Source: Pharus latifolius (taxonomy: Eukaryota > Streptophyta > Magnoliopsida > Poales > Poaceae). Taken from it: a stretch of DNA of 64,000 bases. The notes under the pieces are model-generated. The model did not search any database. It was not told where the DNA came from and saw only the letters and a program-made list of their open reading frames with translations. Below, piece by piece: positions 9,187 to 21,137 of the stretch; the first letter of the stretch is position 1; the number at the start of each line of letters is the position of its first letter. The DNA lies in contig CM033330.1 in NCBI GenBank assembly GCA_019359835.1, positions 36,430,228 to 36,494,227 of the forward strand, in the 5' to 3' direction. The position numbers were made by a program, and so were the translations under genes.

Positions 9187-10137
9187 CATTTAATTGAACT
9201 CCGACGAGACCTAGCGCCGACGATCGCCGAGATTGCCTGTTGCCCTGTTCCCCTAATGCCGAGTGATTCAAGCCAAATTGATCCTCGTGCTAGTAGAGAA
9301 AAGTGATCAGCAAGCTAGGAGGAGTAAGCCTGCAAGATTGGAATCATCAATTTTGCCTCGAGCGTCGAATCCCCAAATTCGAGCTTCGACAGTTCGCCGG
9401 AGAACGCCGCCGTGCTTCTCCAGCCATCCCTTGGCAAAATTGAGCACACTAGTAGCTTCGTGTTGAACCCTAGATGCTTCCCGAGAGTGGAATTGAGTTC
9501 AAACGCCCTAGAACAAAAATGCCCAAATCAGTGCCTTCGTCTTCGGCTCCGATCACCGGAGTTTGTTTTTCGGCCGAACCAGCTGATGCAACCTTGTCAT
9601 CTAGCTAGGCCCCAACCCCCTGAGTATTTTACTCCATTGGCTCGAACCCTGAATCGGCCTAGATCAAAGGTTATGATCATGCCAAGTTTTGTCCAGAACC
9701 ATGTCTGTGCCATGTCGCCACCGTGGTTCATCGACGCCGTTCATCGCCGTCTGGCCATTTTCTGCCCTTGAGCCTGTTGAGTGATTTGTTCCTGTCATCA
9801 AGGCCTAATCCCCAGACAAATCGGTGCCCTAGGTCAAAAGTTATGCAATGCCCTAGTTTCTGGCCATGTCCAGCACTATGTTAGTGCATGTCCACCAGTG
9901 GCATTGGATGATTTAGACCTGTTACATTTGAGCTATTGAAATGCCACTTTGTCCACTAAGACTTTCAAGTCATGTTCTACAATATTTCCTACTGTCACAT
10001 CTCCAGAAATCAGACCTAGAACCAATTTAGGGCTATGTCAAGCCATGAGCTGAATGTCAGCCCTTCGACATTCAAGTCCTTTTGAGCCCATCTCTTCGAT
10101 CAATATCAAGTGACCTAGCCCAAACCTTTTCCCCTGC

Positions 10138-11604
10138 ATGCATGATGTATTTACTTATTATCTTCTAGTACTTGTAAGCTTATATAGTGTATATGTGTTG
10201 TTTGTGTCCGCCATGGAACCAGACGTTGAAGGTGCAGAAGAGAACTTCGAGGATTCATCTGAGCAGCTAGACCCTTCACTGCAAGGCAAGTCTCAATCCC
10301 TTGATCATATCTAGCCTAATATTTTGAAAGGAAGTATGTTAACTGTTTTCAGGTATATGCATGCCTTAGATTCAAATAAGAGTTATGTTTCAATGAAATG
10401 ATTAGATATGACCTAAATACCTGTAAAGCCCCTTTTGACATTGAATATCCCTGCACCCTTGTCACCCTAGAATATCATGCTTAGGCTATGCTATGCTCAA
10501 GATTATTTGTTAAATGTTGAATGGTCACATATGAGAAAAGCATATTCAAAACCCTTTTTGTGAAAGAAAATGTGATTGGAATCGATAGTGAGGATGGTTT
10601 GATTGGATGGTGCTGTGTGCGCACTGGGAATGTGAAAGACTCCTCACTAGAGATTCATAAGGACGAGAACCTTGTGCTGTGCTTCTATGCGGCATGAAAA
10701 ACGTACCAACCACTTGCCCGGAATGGGACGGGCGCAACTTAGTGGCTTTCTTTAGTATTAGCTTTTCCCTGCAATGGTTGTCGATCCAGTTTCTTGCGAG
10801 AACTGGTGGGCCACTGAGGGCCATGAGTGATGTGAGTTCAGAAAAATTATGAGAGGAAAAGGTGGAAAGAAGGAAGACGCCCTATGCCAGATTAAGTCGT
10901 GCGCGGCTGTAATCAAGAGAGGCTATATGTCTTGTGAGAACATAGACCCATGCTAGGAAGTAAGGCTGTGGGGAGGACCCACAACGGTACTTGAGACTTA
11001 ACTGTCTATTTACCGGGCAGGGAATTGTTATGCTAGGACTGTAAACTGTTGTGTCATCTCGGCCTTGTCACATGCGTAAAAGTTGCATGGAGAGGTACCG
11101 ACTTGAAAGCCGAATGATCGGTGGATTAAGGTGGTACACCTTTGCAAAGTTTAAAAAGTATCGGATACTCTGAGCTCCCAGGTTATGGAGTCTGCGCGCG
11201 CTGGATTCTATCCACGTCGATGCAGCACAAGTAGCTTTTGGAAAGTTTTCACAAAATCTGAATAAAGTGTTGACTCATGGAAGACCGCCACACACAACAT
11301 TTTCTAAAAATTTAGCTTAGGGTTTTAAAAGCACCGCTTTCGAAAATAAAGATCTTTTCTTCAAAACTAAGTGCGAAAATCTATTCTATATACATATATA
11401 AAGCCAAAGAGCTATTCTTTGAGAAATTCCCCCTCATCTATATATACTTGCATTCTTATTTGGGACTTGTTGAGCACCATGTGGACAATGTGCTCACCCT
11501 TGCTTTTACAAATAAATTTAGAAGAAGGATTCATCGACCCTGAATCTTACGGTTTTGAATCCAATGTGGAACAAGAAGAAGAAACTGAAGACCCAGCTTG
11601 TTAG
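10138..11604 (+). CDS. Candidate LTR-encoded spliced acidic peptide (copy A2)
   Basis: The organisation matches copy A1. ATG 10138 opens a hydrophobic run (MHDVFTYYLLVLVSLYSVYV). An acidic part follows (EPDVEGAEENFEDSSEQLDP), ending at CAAG|GCAAG (10285/10286). The second exon starts after AATTTAG (11520-11521) as EEGFIDPESYGFESNVEQEE and stops at TAG 11602. Compared with A1, the exons differ by scattered substitutions, several of them synonymous, with no stop and no frame-changing indel. The upstream promoter of this LTR copy is deleted. Confidence 0.42.
10716..11217 (+). other. Conserved hairpin region in LTR (copy A2)
   Basis: GCCCG...CGGGC (10716-10733) is the fully G:C-paired version of the first stem. 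Later stems are ATGCG...TGCAT (wobble), CTTTGCAAAG, GTATC-G-GATAC, CTCC...GGAG and TGGAT-TCT-ATCCA. Confidence 0.5.
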
Positions 11605-11932
11605 AGGGTTACGCACCAAAGTGGAGTCTGATGTGGAGAAGGCCCGTACATCACCGCTGCTGCTGAAGAAGAAGACTGATGAAGTCCTTTTGCTTATTAT
11701 TACTGTTTCATTTGTGCCGACCTTTGTGTCAAAAACTCCTTAATTTTGTATCAACATTATGTGCGTCATTTTGGCGCTAAGTTACTGTAATGTTGGTCCC
11801 TGTGATCAGCACTTGTTTTTAATTACTCGCATTTTATATAATGCATCTTGTTGTTGTGAGCTGCAATGTGCCATTTCTGAGTGCAACCCACCTGGGCGGT
11901 TGCCACCGGAATCCTGAAATGAGGGTCCCACA

Positions 11933-12640
11933 CTCAGCTTTCTCCATTTCATCCCAATGATCCCCGTTTTTGTTCGGGTGATCAATCTTTTGGTTGGAAG
12001 GCTATTCCTCCTCAACCATATGACCCTTAACTTGGGTTGGGGAAGCAATCTTATGGTGGGAAGGTTGCACTTCCACCATATGATGATCCTCGACTTTTAT
12101 CGGGTGATCTACTTTCTGGGATGCCTATATCACCCTGTCACTTGTGAGGACAGGTGATTATCTCTATCTCCTTTTGCTCATTGTTACAATTAGTACAACT
12201 AATATTTCCAAATGTAGGAGATCGGAGCCCCCAGCGATCAGCCTGCTGAGATCTTGCCTCCCCCCTCGGACAGACTCTCCAAAGGGAAAAAGAGGCTCTG
12301 GAGAAGAAGACCGAAGAGATGTCTTTGGCGATTCTGCATCTGGCAGAATGTTTTGAAAGATCCCGTGAATAGGCGCGCCAATTCCGTCGGGAGAGGGATC
12401 ACGCTCAGCCGCAGCGAGAACTCTCTGATTTGATTAGGAATAATAGTGCGTCTCTTGTTAGGGAGATGTAGATAGGCTTAGAGTAGTTGCTAGTTCCCTG
12501 GGGGTCATCAGTATAGATCCTACTGACGACAACATGTCCCTAGGAGAACTTTGTAAACTGCTGTCGGATCAGGTCGACGCTCTGGTCGTCGGCATCCCTT
12601 TTGTATGTAAGATTGTCAGAAATAAAGATTTCTTTTATCT
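11933..12640 (+). pseudogene. Decayed C-terminal part of a Tat antisense-type gene
   Basis: Coding-like sequence survives in pieces. An upstream exon-like part (for example PPYDDPRLLSGDLLSGMPIS, around 12080) ends at a GT donor-like site near 12153. A T-rich stretch and a ..AATGTAG acceptor precede a second piece. That piece is rich in helical charged residues (EALEKKTEEMSLAILHLAE, then FRRERDHAQ) and resembles the coiled-coil C-terminal half of PF04195-type proteins. It contains several stops and at least one frameshift. A final piece (GELCKLLSDQVDALVVGIPF) ends near 12600. The assignment to the Tat antisense family is by character and context, not a clear alignment. Confidence 0.45.
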
Positions 12641-13345
12641 TACATAACACATGAATATTCTTTACAACTTCTGTGTGAAAATATGGCCATAAGCAATGTC
12701 TTTACGACCACTCATACACAGGTAAACTCCAATTCTGCGACCAGAATCGTACTCAAAATGTCATACCGCGAGTAGTACTGATACCACGATCAGACCAAAA
12801 ACCGTGGTTAGAAATGAAGTTCAATCTGGAAGATTACCACGGTCAGAACCGAAATTCGATCAGACTACCACTTCGACTAGAATTGGAAGCCGATCAAAGA
12901 CATGATTCTGATAATACAGCAATCTGATCGAAGAGCAACTGTGTACACAACAGTTGAATCATAGAATATCTTTATGATCAATTTCGTGAAGGTTTACAAG
13001 AAACATGAAGGAAGATGTCCTCCGAAAAACCTTTGTAAAACTCTTCACATTTTTATACGCATTGTTAACCCTCAAATTCGAGACAAAGAAGACCTTCTGT
13101 TTCGGATTCGGTGCGCATAACGGGTTTACCAGAGAGAATATCCATTATGGGAAATGAATAGAATATTAAATGGAACGTTACCCTCAGTGGAGTGTCCTCT
13201 CGGGACTGTAAAAGGAGCAGGTAGCTTCTTGAGGAAGCCACGCACTCAACCCCCCGCCTTAGAACTTCCGCCGCACAAAAACCCTCGTTCCTCGCCTTCC
13301 TTCGTCCCCAAAGCCGCCAGCTTTTTCCTCCAATCTCTCCCAAAA
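12641..13345. other. Unassigned, probably Tat intergenic/LTR-proximal sequence
   Basis: No convincing reading frame. The region around 12690-12960 is rich in 'GATCAGA/CGACCA' words, reminiscent of the gap between antisense gene and pol at 43990-44230. On the minus strand GCGTATAAAAATG (13050-13062) is a possible TATA box. It could hold the LTR or the promoter region of the minus-oriented Tat element whose antisense gene starts at 13346, but I cannot place LTR ends. Confidence 0.3.
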
Positions 13346-13506
13346 ATGACATCTTAGAGCCAGTCAGTTCATCACATGGAGGAGAGCTTGATAGCACTGG
13401 AGAAGGAAGAGATTCTTCCCCCAAGATTGCTAATCAACTGGCGACCTGTGGGGAAGGATCAAGAAACCCCGAATCGTCCAAGAGGGCGAATTGGTGATTT
13501 TCGAAG

Positions 13507-14209
13507 TGTCGGGGGAAATCTCCGCGGGACTAAGTCCAGGTAAGTTGCGTCACGATTGCCCGGGGACCTGGCCTCCGGGGCCTCCCCGGGCGCCGCCTTT
13601 TGGCCCCCGGGATATGGCCTCCGGCACCGTCCTGGGCGCCGCCATTGGCCCGGGGGCGTAGCCTCCGGGTTCTCCCCGGGCGCTGCCATTTGGCCCCCGG
13701 GACATGGCCTTCGGCGCCGTCCCGGGCCTCATCGCCCTCCTAAAGGTAAAGTCTCGAATTGTTTGTCACGTGCAGGTCACGCGAGGAGCGCCTCGGGAAT
13801 TAGCGACCACCTATCAAGCATCCAAGGCATTTGACCGGAAGAAGGACGGTCCAACCCTTCAATCCGACGGTGGCTTCCGGGGTAGTTTAGGTTTTTCGCT
13901 TCTTTTTGGGGCTATAAATAGCCCTTGTACCCCTCTGTTGTAAAGGATCGGATCACTTTTATTGGAATAGCTAAACTCACAGGCGTGCTCCGGAAGCCTC
14001 TCCCCCGGAGAGAGCCTCCCCAGCCGACTCCAGTCGGGAGCGCACCGACAGGACTAGGGCCCCCACCGGGACCCGAACCTATATAAATCCGTGTGTCATT
14101 TCTTGTGCTTGTCCGGCGGGGGAGGACCGGTCATCCGGTCAACCCGCGCCGCGTAATCTTCGCTAGGATCATTCTCAAAACCTGCCGGGGTATTCGCAAT
14201 ACCACGACA
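13507..14209 (+). mobile_element. Tat 5' LTR (703 bp)
   Basis: From TGTCGGGGGAAATCTCC to GCAATACCACGACA. It contains about three to four 45-bp GC-rich units (13555-13735), a TATA box GCTATAAATA (13911-13920) and the conserved R/U5 part with GGGACCCGAACCTATATAAA. Confidence 0.9.
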
Positions 14210-14210
14210 G

Positions 14211-14228
14211 TTGGCGCCGACCGTGGGG
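14211..14228 (+). other. Tat primer-binding site
   Basis: TTGGCGCCGACCGTGGGG starts one base after the LTR. The TGGCGCC core is typical of Tat-lineage PBSs. I do not assign the tRNA. An identical site is at 51678. Confidence 0.8.
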
Positions 14229-15624
14229 ACTCGTGACAAGACGCCCTGGCTCCCCCAAGAACAAGGGCTCGCACCCTTCCCGGTGACCCGGGTCTCGAAG
14301 ACCCGGCGCCGTCCGCCTGGGACACTGCTGTCCCGGCGGTCCCTTCCGGAGGCGACCTGGCCCAGGTACCGCCTCCCTCGTTTCCTCTTAACTTAGGTGC
14401 TTCCACCTCCAGGTCGTTCCCGGTGACCGCGGGGACCTCGGCCGGGACCAGTCTCCCCCCGACAGCTCCCTCGGCTCCCCGGGACGCCCTGCTCGAAGCT
14501 CTCGTGGAAGGCCAGCTCCGTGCTCAGCGCTCTATGGACGAACTCCTTAGTGTGCTGGCGCGGCCTTCGGCCCCACATTTGCGTCGCACCCATACTCGGG
14601 GACTATGCCCCCTTTTATGGGTTACCCGGCGGCCCCTCCGGTCTCCGGGGGTTTGTCCGCCCCGTATGATCCTGCCGGGGGGTTCCCTCCCCCTGCGGGA
14701 TATCCGTCCGGACCCTTCCCGGCACCCGGGCCCGTCCCGGTGCCGGGTGGTTACTTCATGCCGGGGCCCTTCGTGGCACCAGGGGGTACCCTGTCCCTGG
14801 CCTATTCCTGGGGCCGGGCGCCCACTTCATGCCGGGGGTTTACCCTACGCCGGGAGCCAGTCCCGCCCCCCGCGTCGCGTTTACCGCACCGGGGGCGGTT
14901 GACAGAGCAGCTCCCGTGCCGCAGCAGACTTCCCCCCGCATGGGCTCCCTGGTTCCGGACGTCACCGCGGGGGCTCCCCCCTCACCGGTTCCGGATGTTA
15001 CAGGGGCTCCCCCCTTCCCGGTTCCGGTCATGGCCACTGGGGCCTGTCGACGATTCGGACTTGGGAGTCCTCAACCGAACTTATGCAAAATTTGTAATGG
15101 TGAGACCTTTCAAGATGACCCTCCGGGAAGGTATGTAGAACAATGGTGAACAGGAGCACAGAGAGATTTATACAGGTTCGGGCCCTCGATGGTGGGAGTA
15201 ATAGCCCTACGTCCTGTTAGGATTTCACTATAGGTGATAAAAGGTTACAGAAATAGCAGAAAAACTCCTTCACAGGCGAAGGATTTTTCCTATGTAAACG
15301 TACAGAATAAAGCCAGGGAGACTTGTAGAAACTATCTAATTTGGGCCGTAGACTTGGCTGTTTTTCGTAGTTGAGATGTGTTATGTCTCACTTGTATCAG
15401 GAGTCTTGTTCTTCCAAATGGATTGGATGTCCCCCTCGATGTATTTTGCCACCCTTTTATACTGAACGAAAGGATGCCATGTCGTAACTACATCAAACAG
15501 TTGTTTGGATGGTTGGATGCGGTTTATTGAACCGCTCTTAACTTCCAAGTAGATTAAGCACGCGTTATTCGTGAAATAACTGCTTGTATTAACCTCCTGG
15601 CGGTTAGTCTTCTACCTGGAGGAT

Positions 15625-18600
15625 TGTAACACCCCGATTTTTCCCAAATCCTGGCTTGCCTCGTCCCTCTTTATTTCAGAATAAGATCCCAGTTGTGCCA
15701 GCAGCTTACCCCAAAAAGTTGGCAATCAAACTCTTTTGTTCAAATCTTTTTCACAAATCAGCCCTTTTCAGATTTGTCAGAAGCCCAAAAAGACTAAAAG
15801 TCTCAGACCACCTCCAAACTTTGATCTGATTCAGTGAATGTCTCCCATTCACTATTCTGAATATTTTTCCCTTCTGGAAGAATTACCAAATCCTGCCCTA
15901 AACCTGAGTTTCGACCCTCGCCGTTTTTGAAACCCTAATTACCCTGTTTTACCCTAAAGTCGTTTTCCCCACTTTTGTCGAAACCCTTCAGATATTGCCC
16001 GATCTTGTCAAACTTTGGCTAGATGAGTTCCATTAATCTTATGCAACTCATTCCTGAAATCAGATTTCAGATCAGCCCCCTAGATCTCCAGATTTACAAT
16101 CAGATCCTTTTCCAATTCAAATTTTCCTCACAGATCAGTCCCTGGAGCAAGTTTCAAAATTGCAAATCAGCCCGAGCCTTCTTTTCCAGTCCCTGTTCGA
16201 CCAGTTTGCGCTCGACCAGTGCCCCGTTCATCTTTGCGCCGTGCACGCTCGCCGCCGGCCATCTTCTCCGGTCCCCTGTGCTCGTGATCAGTTGAGCCAT
16301 CCCGCGCGCACGTGCCAGTGACCAAAGACCCTGCTAAACCCAGCGGTTAAACGCCCGCGCTCCAGCAGCGTTTTCGCGCGCGCACGCCCGTGGCCGTGGC
16401 ACTTGCATGCGTGTACGTGTCATCGCCGGAGCTGCGTTGCTGCCTCCGCATCCGCGCCGTTTCAAACCTAGTTCCAAGGCGTCCCGACAACGGTGGAAAA
16501 GCAACTGCACAGCCCGTGCACATCACGTCGTCGTCGCCGCTGTTGCGCCTGCGCCCGACAAAGCTCCTCCCCGGCGCAAGCAATCGTTATCGATTCCCCC
16601 TCGCTAGCTCCGCCTCTTAGCCTATTTAAACCCCCTGTGTTGTGCAAATTCCTTGTCTCAAGACTTAGCCATTTTTTTTCCAGCAACCTCGCCGCTGTCT
16701 TCTTCTTCTCCGACGAGCCGATTTCGAGGCCGCCGTCGCCAGAGCAAACCGTGGCTTCTCCTTCCAATTCAACTGCACCAGTGAGTTCCCCATACCTATC
16801 TCGTTGTGTAGTAGCTCCCAATTGGCCGCCGGTGAACCCCATCGCCGGTGATCGCCGTGAAAAGCCTTTTTGCCCTGTTTCCCCAATGCTGTTCGATTCA
16901 TCCCAAATTGGCTTCCCCTCCAGTAGAGTTTCTTGATCAGTAGGCCCCATCTAGCAAGCCTGTGCGCTCAGATTTCACAATTGAGCTAGAATCGTAGTTT
17001 TTCCGTTCTAGATCGCCGCCGATGATCTGGCTCTGGTCGCCAGGCCGCACCAGTTCATCCCCAGCCAAATTGACTAAGCCATTAGCTTCCTCACTTCTCT
17101 CTCTCACTCCCTGAGCAAGCAATCGAGTTCAAGTGCTTTGTATCAAAAACCCCCAATCTCCAATGTCGTCTTCTCCAGCACCGGTCGCCGGAATTCTTCC
17201 CCGGCTGATCTAGCTCCTGAAACTTTGTCCCTTTGCTTTGCCTCACATCCCTGAACATTTTCTTCCACTAGCTCGACATCTGGATCTGCCTGGATTGTAA
17301 GTTATGCCCTTGCCAAGATCACTGTCCAGAAGCCCAGTTCATGTCCAAGTCACCACAGTTCATCACTGAATTCCATCACCTTCCAGCCACTTTCAGCCCT
17401 TGATCCTGTTAAGTATTTTGTTCCTGTTATCAATGCCTACCTCCCAGACAAAGTTGTGCATCAATTGGAACCCTGTATCAAAAGTTATGTCAAGCCCTAG
17501 ATTTTGGCAATGTCTGCACTATGTCAATGCATGTCAGCCACTGGCATTAGCATTGTTTGACCCCTTCTAGTTGAGCAATGGAAATGTCACTTTGTCCCCT
17601 AGATTCCTGGAGTTGTGTTCTACATCTTTCCCTTCTGCCACTTCTCCAGAAAACCTACCTAAGACCAACTTATGGCTATGTCTTGCCGTGGACTGAATGT
17701 CGGCCTTTGACATTCAACTTCTTTTGAGCCCATCTCTTCGACCAGCACCCAAGTGACTCTGTCCAAATCTTTTCCCTTGCATGCATGATATATGTACTTA
17801 TTATTTTCTATTGCAACTATTTTATGTATGCTTATGTATTGTGTGTATTGTATTGCTTGTGTCCGCCGCAGTGCCCGAAGCTGAAGGAGCGGAAGAAGTC
17901 TTCGAAGATTCGTCCGAATAATTAGACCCAGCAGTGCAAGGCAAGTCTCAACCCCTTGATCATGTCTCACCTAGTATTTTGATATAAAAGTAGATTCACT
18001 GTTTTAAAGATATATGCATGCTGAATATTTGATAGAACTATGTTTAGAAATTTGTGAATAGATATGACCCAACTTTCATGTGGAAACCCCTTTTTGATGT
18101 CGAATCATCATGCAACCTTGTCACCCTAGGATACCATGCTTAGGCTTTAATCTTATTTAAGTATACATGTTGGATGTGAAATGGCTAATATGTGAGAAAT
18201 GGATTTGAAACCCCCTTTTGTGAAATGAAATGTCAAATTAGTATTGATAGTGAGGATTGGTTTGTATGGAGAGGGTGCGGTGCGCACCAGGGAATGTGGA
18301 TGGCTCCTCACTATTAATTCATAAGGACTAGAACCTTGTGTTGTGCCCCTATGCGGCATGAAAAACGTACCAACCACTTGCCTGGTATGGGACAGGCACG
18401 ACTTAGTAGCTTTTTGGTATTAGCAGTTCCCTGCATGGTTTGTCGGTCTGGTTTCTCGCGTGGAAACTGGTTGGGCGCAGTTCGTCCGTGAGTGATGTGA
18501 GTTCAGAAAAAGCATGAGAGGAAAAAGGTGAAAGAAGGAAGACGCCCTATGCCTCCGATTAAGCCGTGAGCGGTTGTAATCGTGACGGTCAAATGTCTCG

Positions 18601-19645
18601 CGTGGACAGACCAAGGCTATGTGTCCTGCGGGAGCATAGGCCAAAGGCTAGGAAGTAAGGCAGTGGGGAGGACCCACAACGGTACTTGAGACTTAATTGT
18701 CTATTTACCGGGCGGGGATACTGTTAATACTAAACTGCAAAAGCGTTGTGTGATCTCGGCCTTGTCACATGTGTATAAGTCACATGGAGTTGGCCCGACT
18801 TGAAAGTCGAGTGAAGAAGTGGATTTAAAAAGAGGTACACCTTTGCAAACCGTAAGAAAAGTATTGGATACTCTGTACTCCCAGTTCATGGAGTATGTTC
18901 GCGGTGGATTTATCCATGTGGTTCAGCACAAGTAACTATTTGGAATGTTTTCATAATATGGGTTGATAAAAGTGATGACTCATGGGAGACCATCACATAA
19001 CAATTTCTTAAAGTCTATTATAAGATTTCCAAAACCCCGCTGTTGAAAATAAAACCCTTATTTGAGAGATCAAAGAATTGAAATCTATACTATTTATGAT
19101 TATAAGACTTAAACCCTTTTCTTGATCACTCATCATCTATATACCTGCATTCTTGTAACGAGAGTTGCTGAGCATTGTGTAAAAACATGCTCACCCTTGC
19201 CTTTACAAACAAATTCAGAAGAAAGGATTCGAGGATTCCGATTTCCCCTGGCCTTGAGCACCAAGAAGAGGAAGGAGCCTTTCCAGACAATTTGAGTTTC
19301 TAGGAGGGTCATGAGCCAAGTTGAGTCCGATGTGGAGGAAGCCCTTCCAGAGCCGCTGCAGAAGGAAGTGAAGACCTTGTGGTTGCTTTTTGTGTTGTTT
19401 TTCTGTGTTCGGTACTTCGATACCGATTCTTGATTTTGAAAAACTCTCTACTTTTGTATCGACTTTAATTAATGCCATCCTTGGTATTATGATATTGTAA
19501 TAGTGGTCGTCGTGACCTTGTACTTGTTTTATCTACTTGCTTTATTGTTTAAAGTGAATCCTGTTGTTGTGAGCTTGTGATGAACCTACCTGTGCGCAAT
19601 CCACCTGGGCGGTTACCACGGGATTCCTCAAAGGAGGGTCCCACA
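15625..19645 (+). mobile_element. Tekay-type 5' LTR, subfamily C (4021 bp)
   Basis: From TGTAACACCCCGATTTTT to TCCCACA. TATA-like CTATTTAAA is near 16622. A donor-like CA|GTGAGT (~16780) follows a TCTTCTTCTCCGACGAGCC block shared with other LTRs. The hairpin region spans 18380-18917, with GCCTG...CAGGC, ATGTG...CACAT, CTTTGCAAA(C) (one stem base lost), GTATT-G-GATAC (wobble), TACTCC...GGAGTA and GTGGAT..ATCCAT. Confidence 0.9.
17781..17940 (+). pseudogene. LTR-encoded acidic peptide, exon 2, subfamily C version
   Basis: It is homologous to 3032-3179: MHDICTYYFLLQLF, a long hydrophobic run, then VPEAEGAEEVFEDSSE. A TAA replaces the next codon before LDPAVQ. The donor CAAG|GCAAGT at 17940 is kept. 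The downstream exon (19219) has an extra A that shifts its frame. The 26,5xx and 61,3xx copies share the TAA, so the break predates the spread of this subfamily. Confidence 0.4.
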
Positions 19646-19650
19646 GGAAA

Positions 19651-19662
19651 TGGTATCAGAGC
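19651..19662 (+). other. Primer-binding site (initiator Met tRNA type)
   Basis: TGGTATCAGAGC lies five bases after the 5' LTR, the same spacing as at 4836. Confidence 0.9.
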
Positions 19663-19865
19663 AAATGCTCGACTGTAGGTCGTGACCCTTCTATAGACAT
19701 TGGCGTCCCTAGAAAGAAAATCGTTAGTTTATTTGACTAAAATCTAATTACGAAAATCTAATTTGTCTAAGAAAATATATTATGTAGTTATCCTTTTTGA
19801 TTATTTGAAAAAGCTTTAAACATTATTTCCAACTTTTAGGTGTTTTGCGTTATGTTCCCTTAGAC

Positions 19866-19995
19866 AGCTTTCGTGCCTCAGTGGTAGTCTACGAGATCCC
19901 AGAACGAGGAGTTGAACCTGATGGACGCAGATGAAGATCAGGAGGAGGACTCAGAAGAAGTAGAGCCTTACGGTTCTTCCAATACCGACGTGTGA
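19866..19995 (+). pseudogene. orf0 remnant with large internal deletion
   Basis: The start matches the VIVYEIPE segment of the 5028-5906 protein, and within 50 bases it jumps to the acidic tail (MDADEDQEEDSEEVEPYG, stop TGA). Most of the middle (~690 bp by comparison) is gone and the two parts are out of frame. Confidence 0.7.
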
Positions 19996-20269
19996 TTCCA
20001 GACTTTCCCCTGGTTTAACCTTTTGTGCCTAACCACAGCAGACGTTAGATCTTTTGTGTAGTAGTTGCTTGTCTTGATGTGTGTTGGTTGCTAAGTATTC
20101 CTATAAGCCGTAGAGGCAAAACTATGTATTTCATAAAAACTTAATTTATGAAAAAAAAAACATCTTGCACTTTCCAATCCCTGTCTCACGGATTGATCTC
20201 AGCTTTCCGCTTGTACACTATCTGTGTTTCCCTCTGAATCAGCAATCTTTTCTTTGACCGCCTGTTAGA

Positions 20270-21110
20270 GCAGATTGGTTTGCACTACAGGAAGATCTCA
20301 AGGAAGAGAACCTGAGGAAGATACCAGTGACATGAGAAACACACCTGGAAGAAGAGCCCGTACCAATTAAGATCAACCCGGATCACCAACCCCCATGTCA
20401 CAAGAAGGAACTATCAATGATATGTTAATATGGATGCAGTGAGGATCCCAATCAAATCCAGCTGTAGAAATATTGCCTTTTGTATCGGCAACCTAGGATT
20501 CCTAGCAGATTTGCTAGTTTTGAATCTTTAAGAGTTAGACATCATTCTTGGAATGGACCGGCTAGCTAGTAAAGCACAAAAGTCAGAAAGATTGTAAAAA
20601 GAAGACCGTCACTCTAACCAACGTCGAAGCAGAACAAGTCACATTCTGCACAGAACAGAACAGAAAAGAAGAGAAGAAGAAAAGAAAAGAAAGATCTCCA
20701 CTAATTGACCATATGGACAGCTTGAACAGTGTTGAAGAGATCAAAGAAGGGAATATCCCAAAGACTGTATTCATGACAACATATGGATTATATGAGTTTA
20801 TAGTGATGTCATCTAGACAAACGAATGCACCGGCAATATTCATGAACTTAATGGAAAAAGTTCTCATGGAATATCTAGGCAAGTTCATTATCGTGTTTGT
20901 GGACGATATTCTCATTTTTTCCCAAGGACAAAGAAGAGCATAATCAGCATCTAAGATTAGTGCTAAGGAGGTTGGCAGATCATCAATTGTACACCGAGAT
21001 TGATAAGTGTACTCTTTGGTTGAAAGAGATTCTTTCCTAGGCCACATCATATCAGGTGAAGGAATATTCATGTATTAGTCAAAGACCCAAGCAGCACCAC
21101 AATATCAGTC
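20270..21110 (+). pseudogene. Fragments of gag, protease and reverse transcriptase (first set)
   Basis: The order of recognisable pieces is: a gag N-terminus near 20270-20460 (R-containing, REEPEEDTSD, then DQPGSPTPMSQEG); a protease end near 20520-20590 (ELDIILGMD, with an upstream stop); and a reverse-transcriptase block at 20713-20943 (NIPKTVFMTTYGLYEF to FVVDDILIFS-type residues, written here FVDDILIFSQ, the catalytic Asp pair). The block continues out of frame to ~21060. The domains between are deleted. A second set of gag/protease/RT pieces follows, so this stretch is chimeric. Confidence 0.6.
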
Positions 21111-21137
21111 AAGTCTACAGTACCCAAGACCCATGAC

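Larger units (their letters stand above)
9187..11932 (+). mobile_element. Tekay-type LTR, subfamily A, 5' truncated
   Basis: It aligns with 2070-4830 of the first LTR and ends in the same TCCCACA. The first ~1.2 kb, including the promoter, is missing where the Tat LTR abuts. It keeps the candidate peptide exons and the hairpin region. The sequence after 11932 is not a PBS, so this is a 3' or solo LTR end. No target duplication can be checked because the left end is gone. Confidence 0.82.

Noticed and set aside
16347..16950. Plus- and minus-strand frames of 60-160 codons in the LTR promoter region
   Set aside because: They overlap each other on both strands and are repeated only because the LTR is repeated (25037-25640). 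The plus frame spans the TATA box and a splice-donor-like site, so it is unlikely to be a protein.
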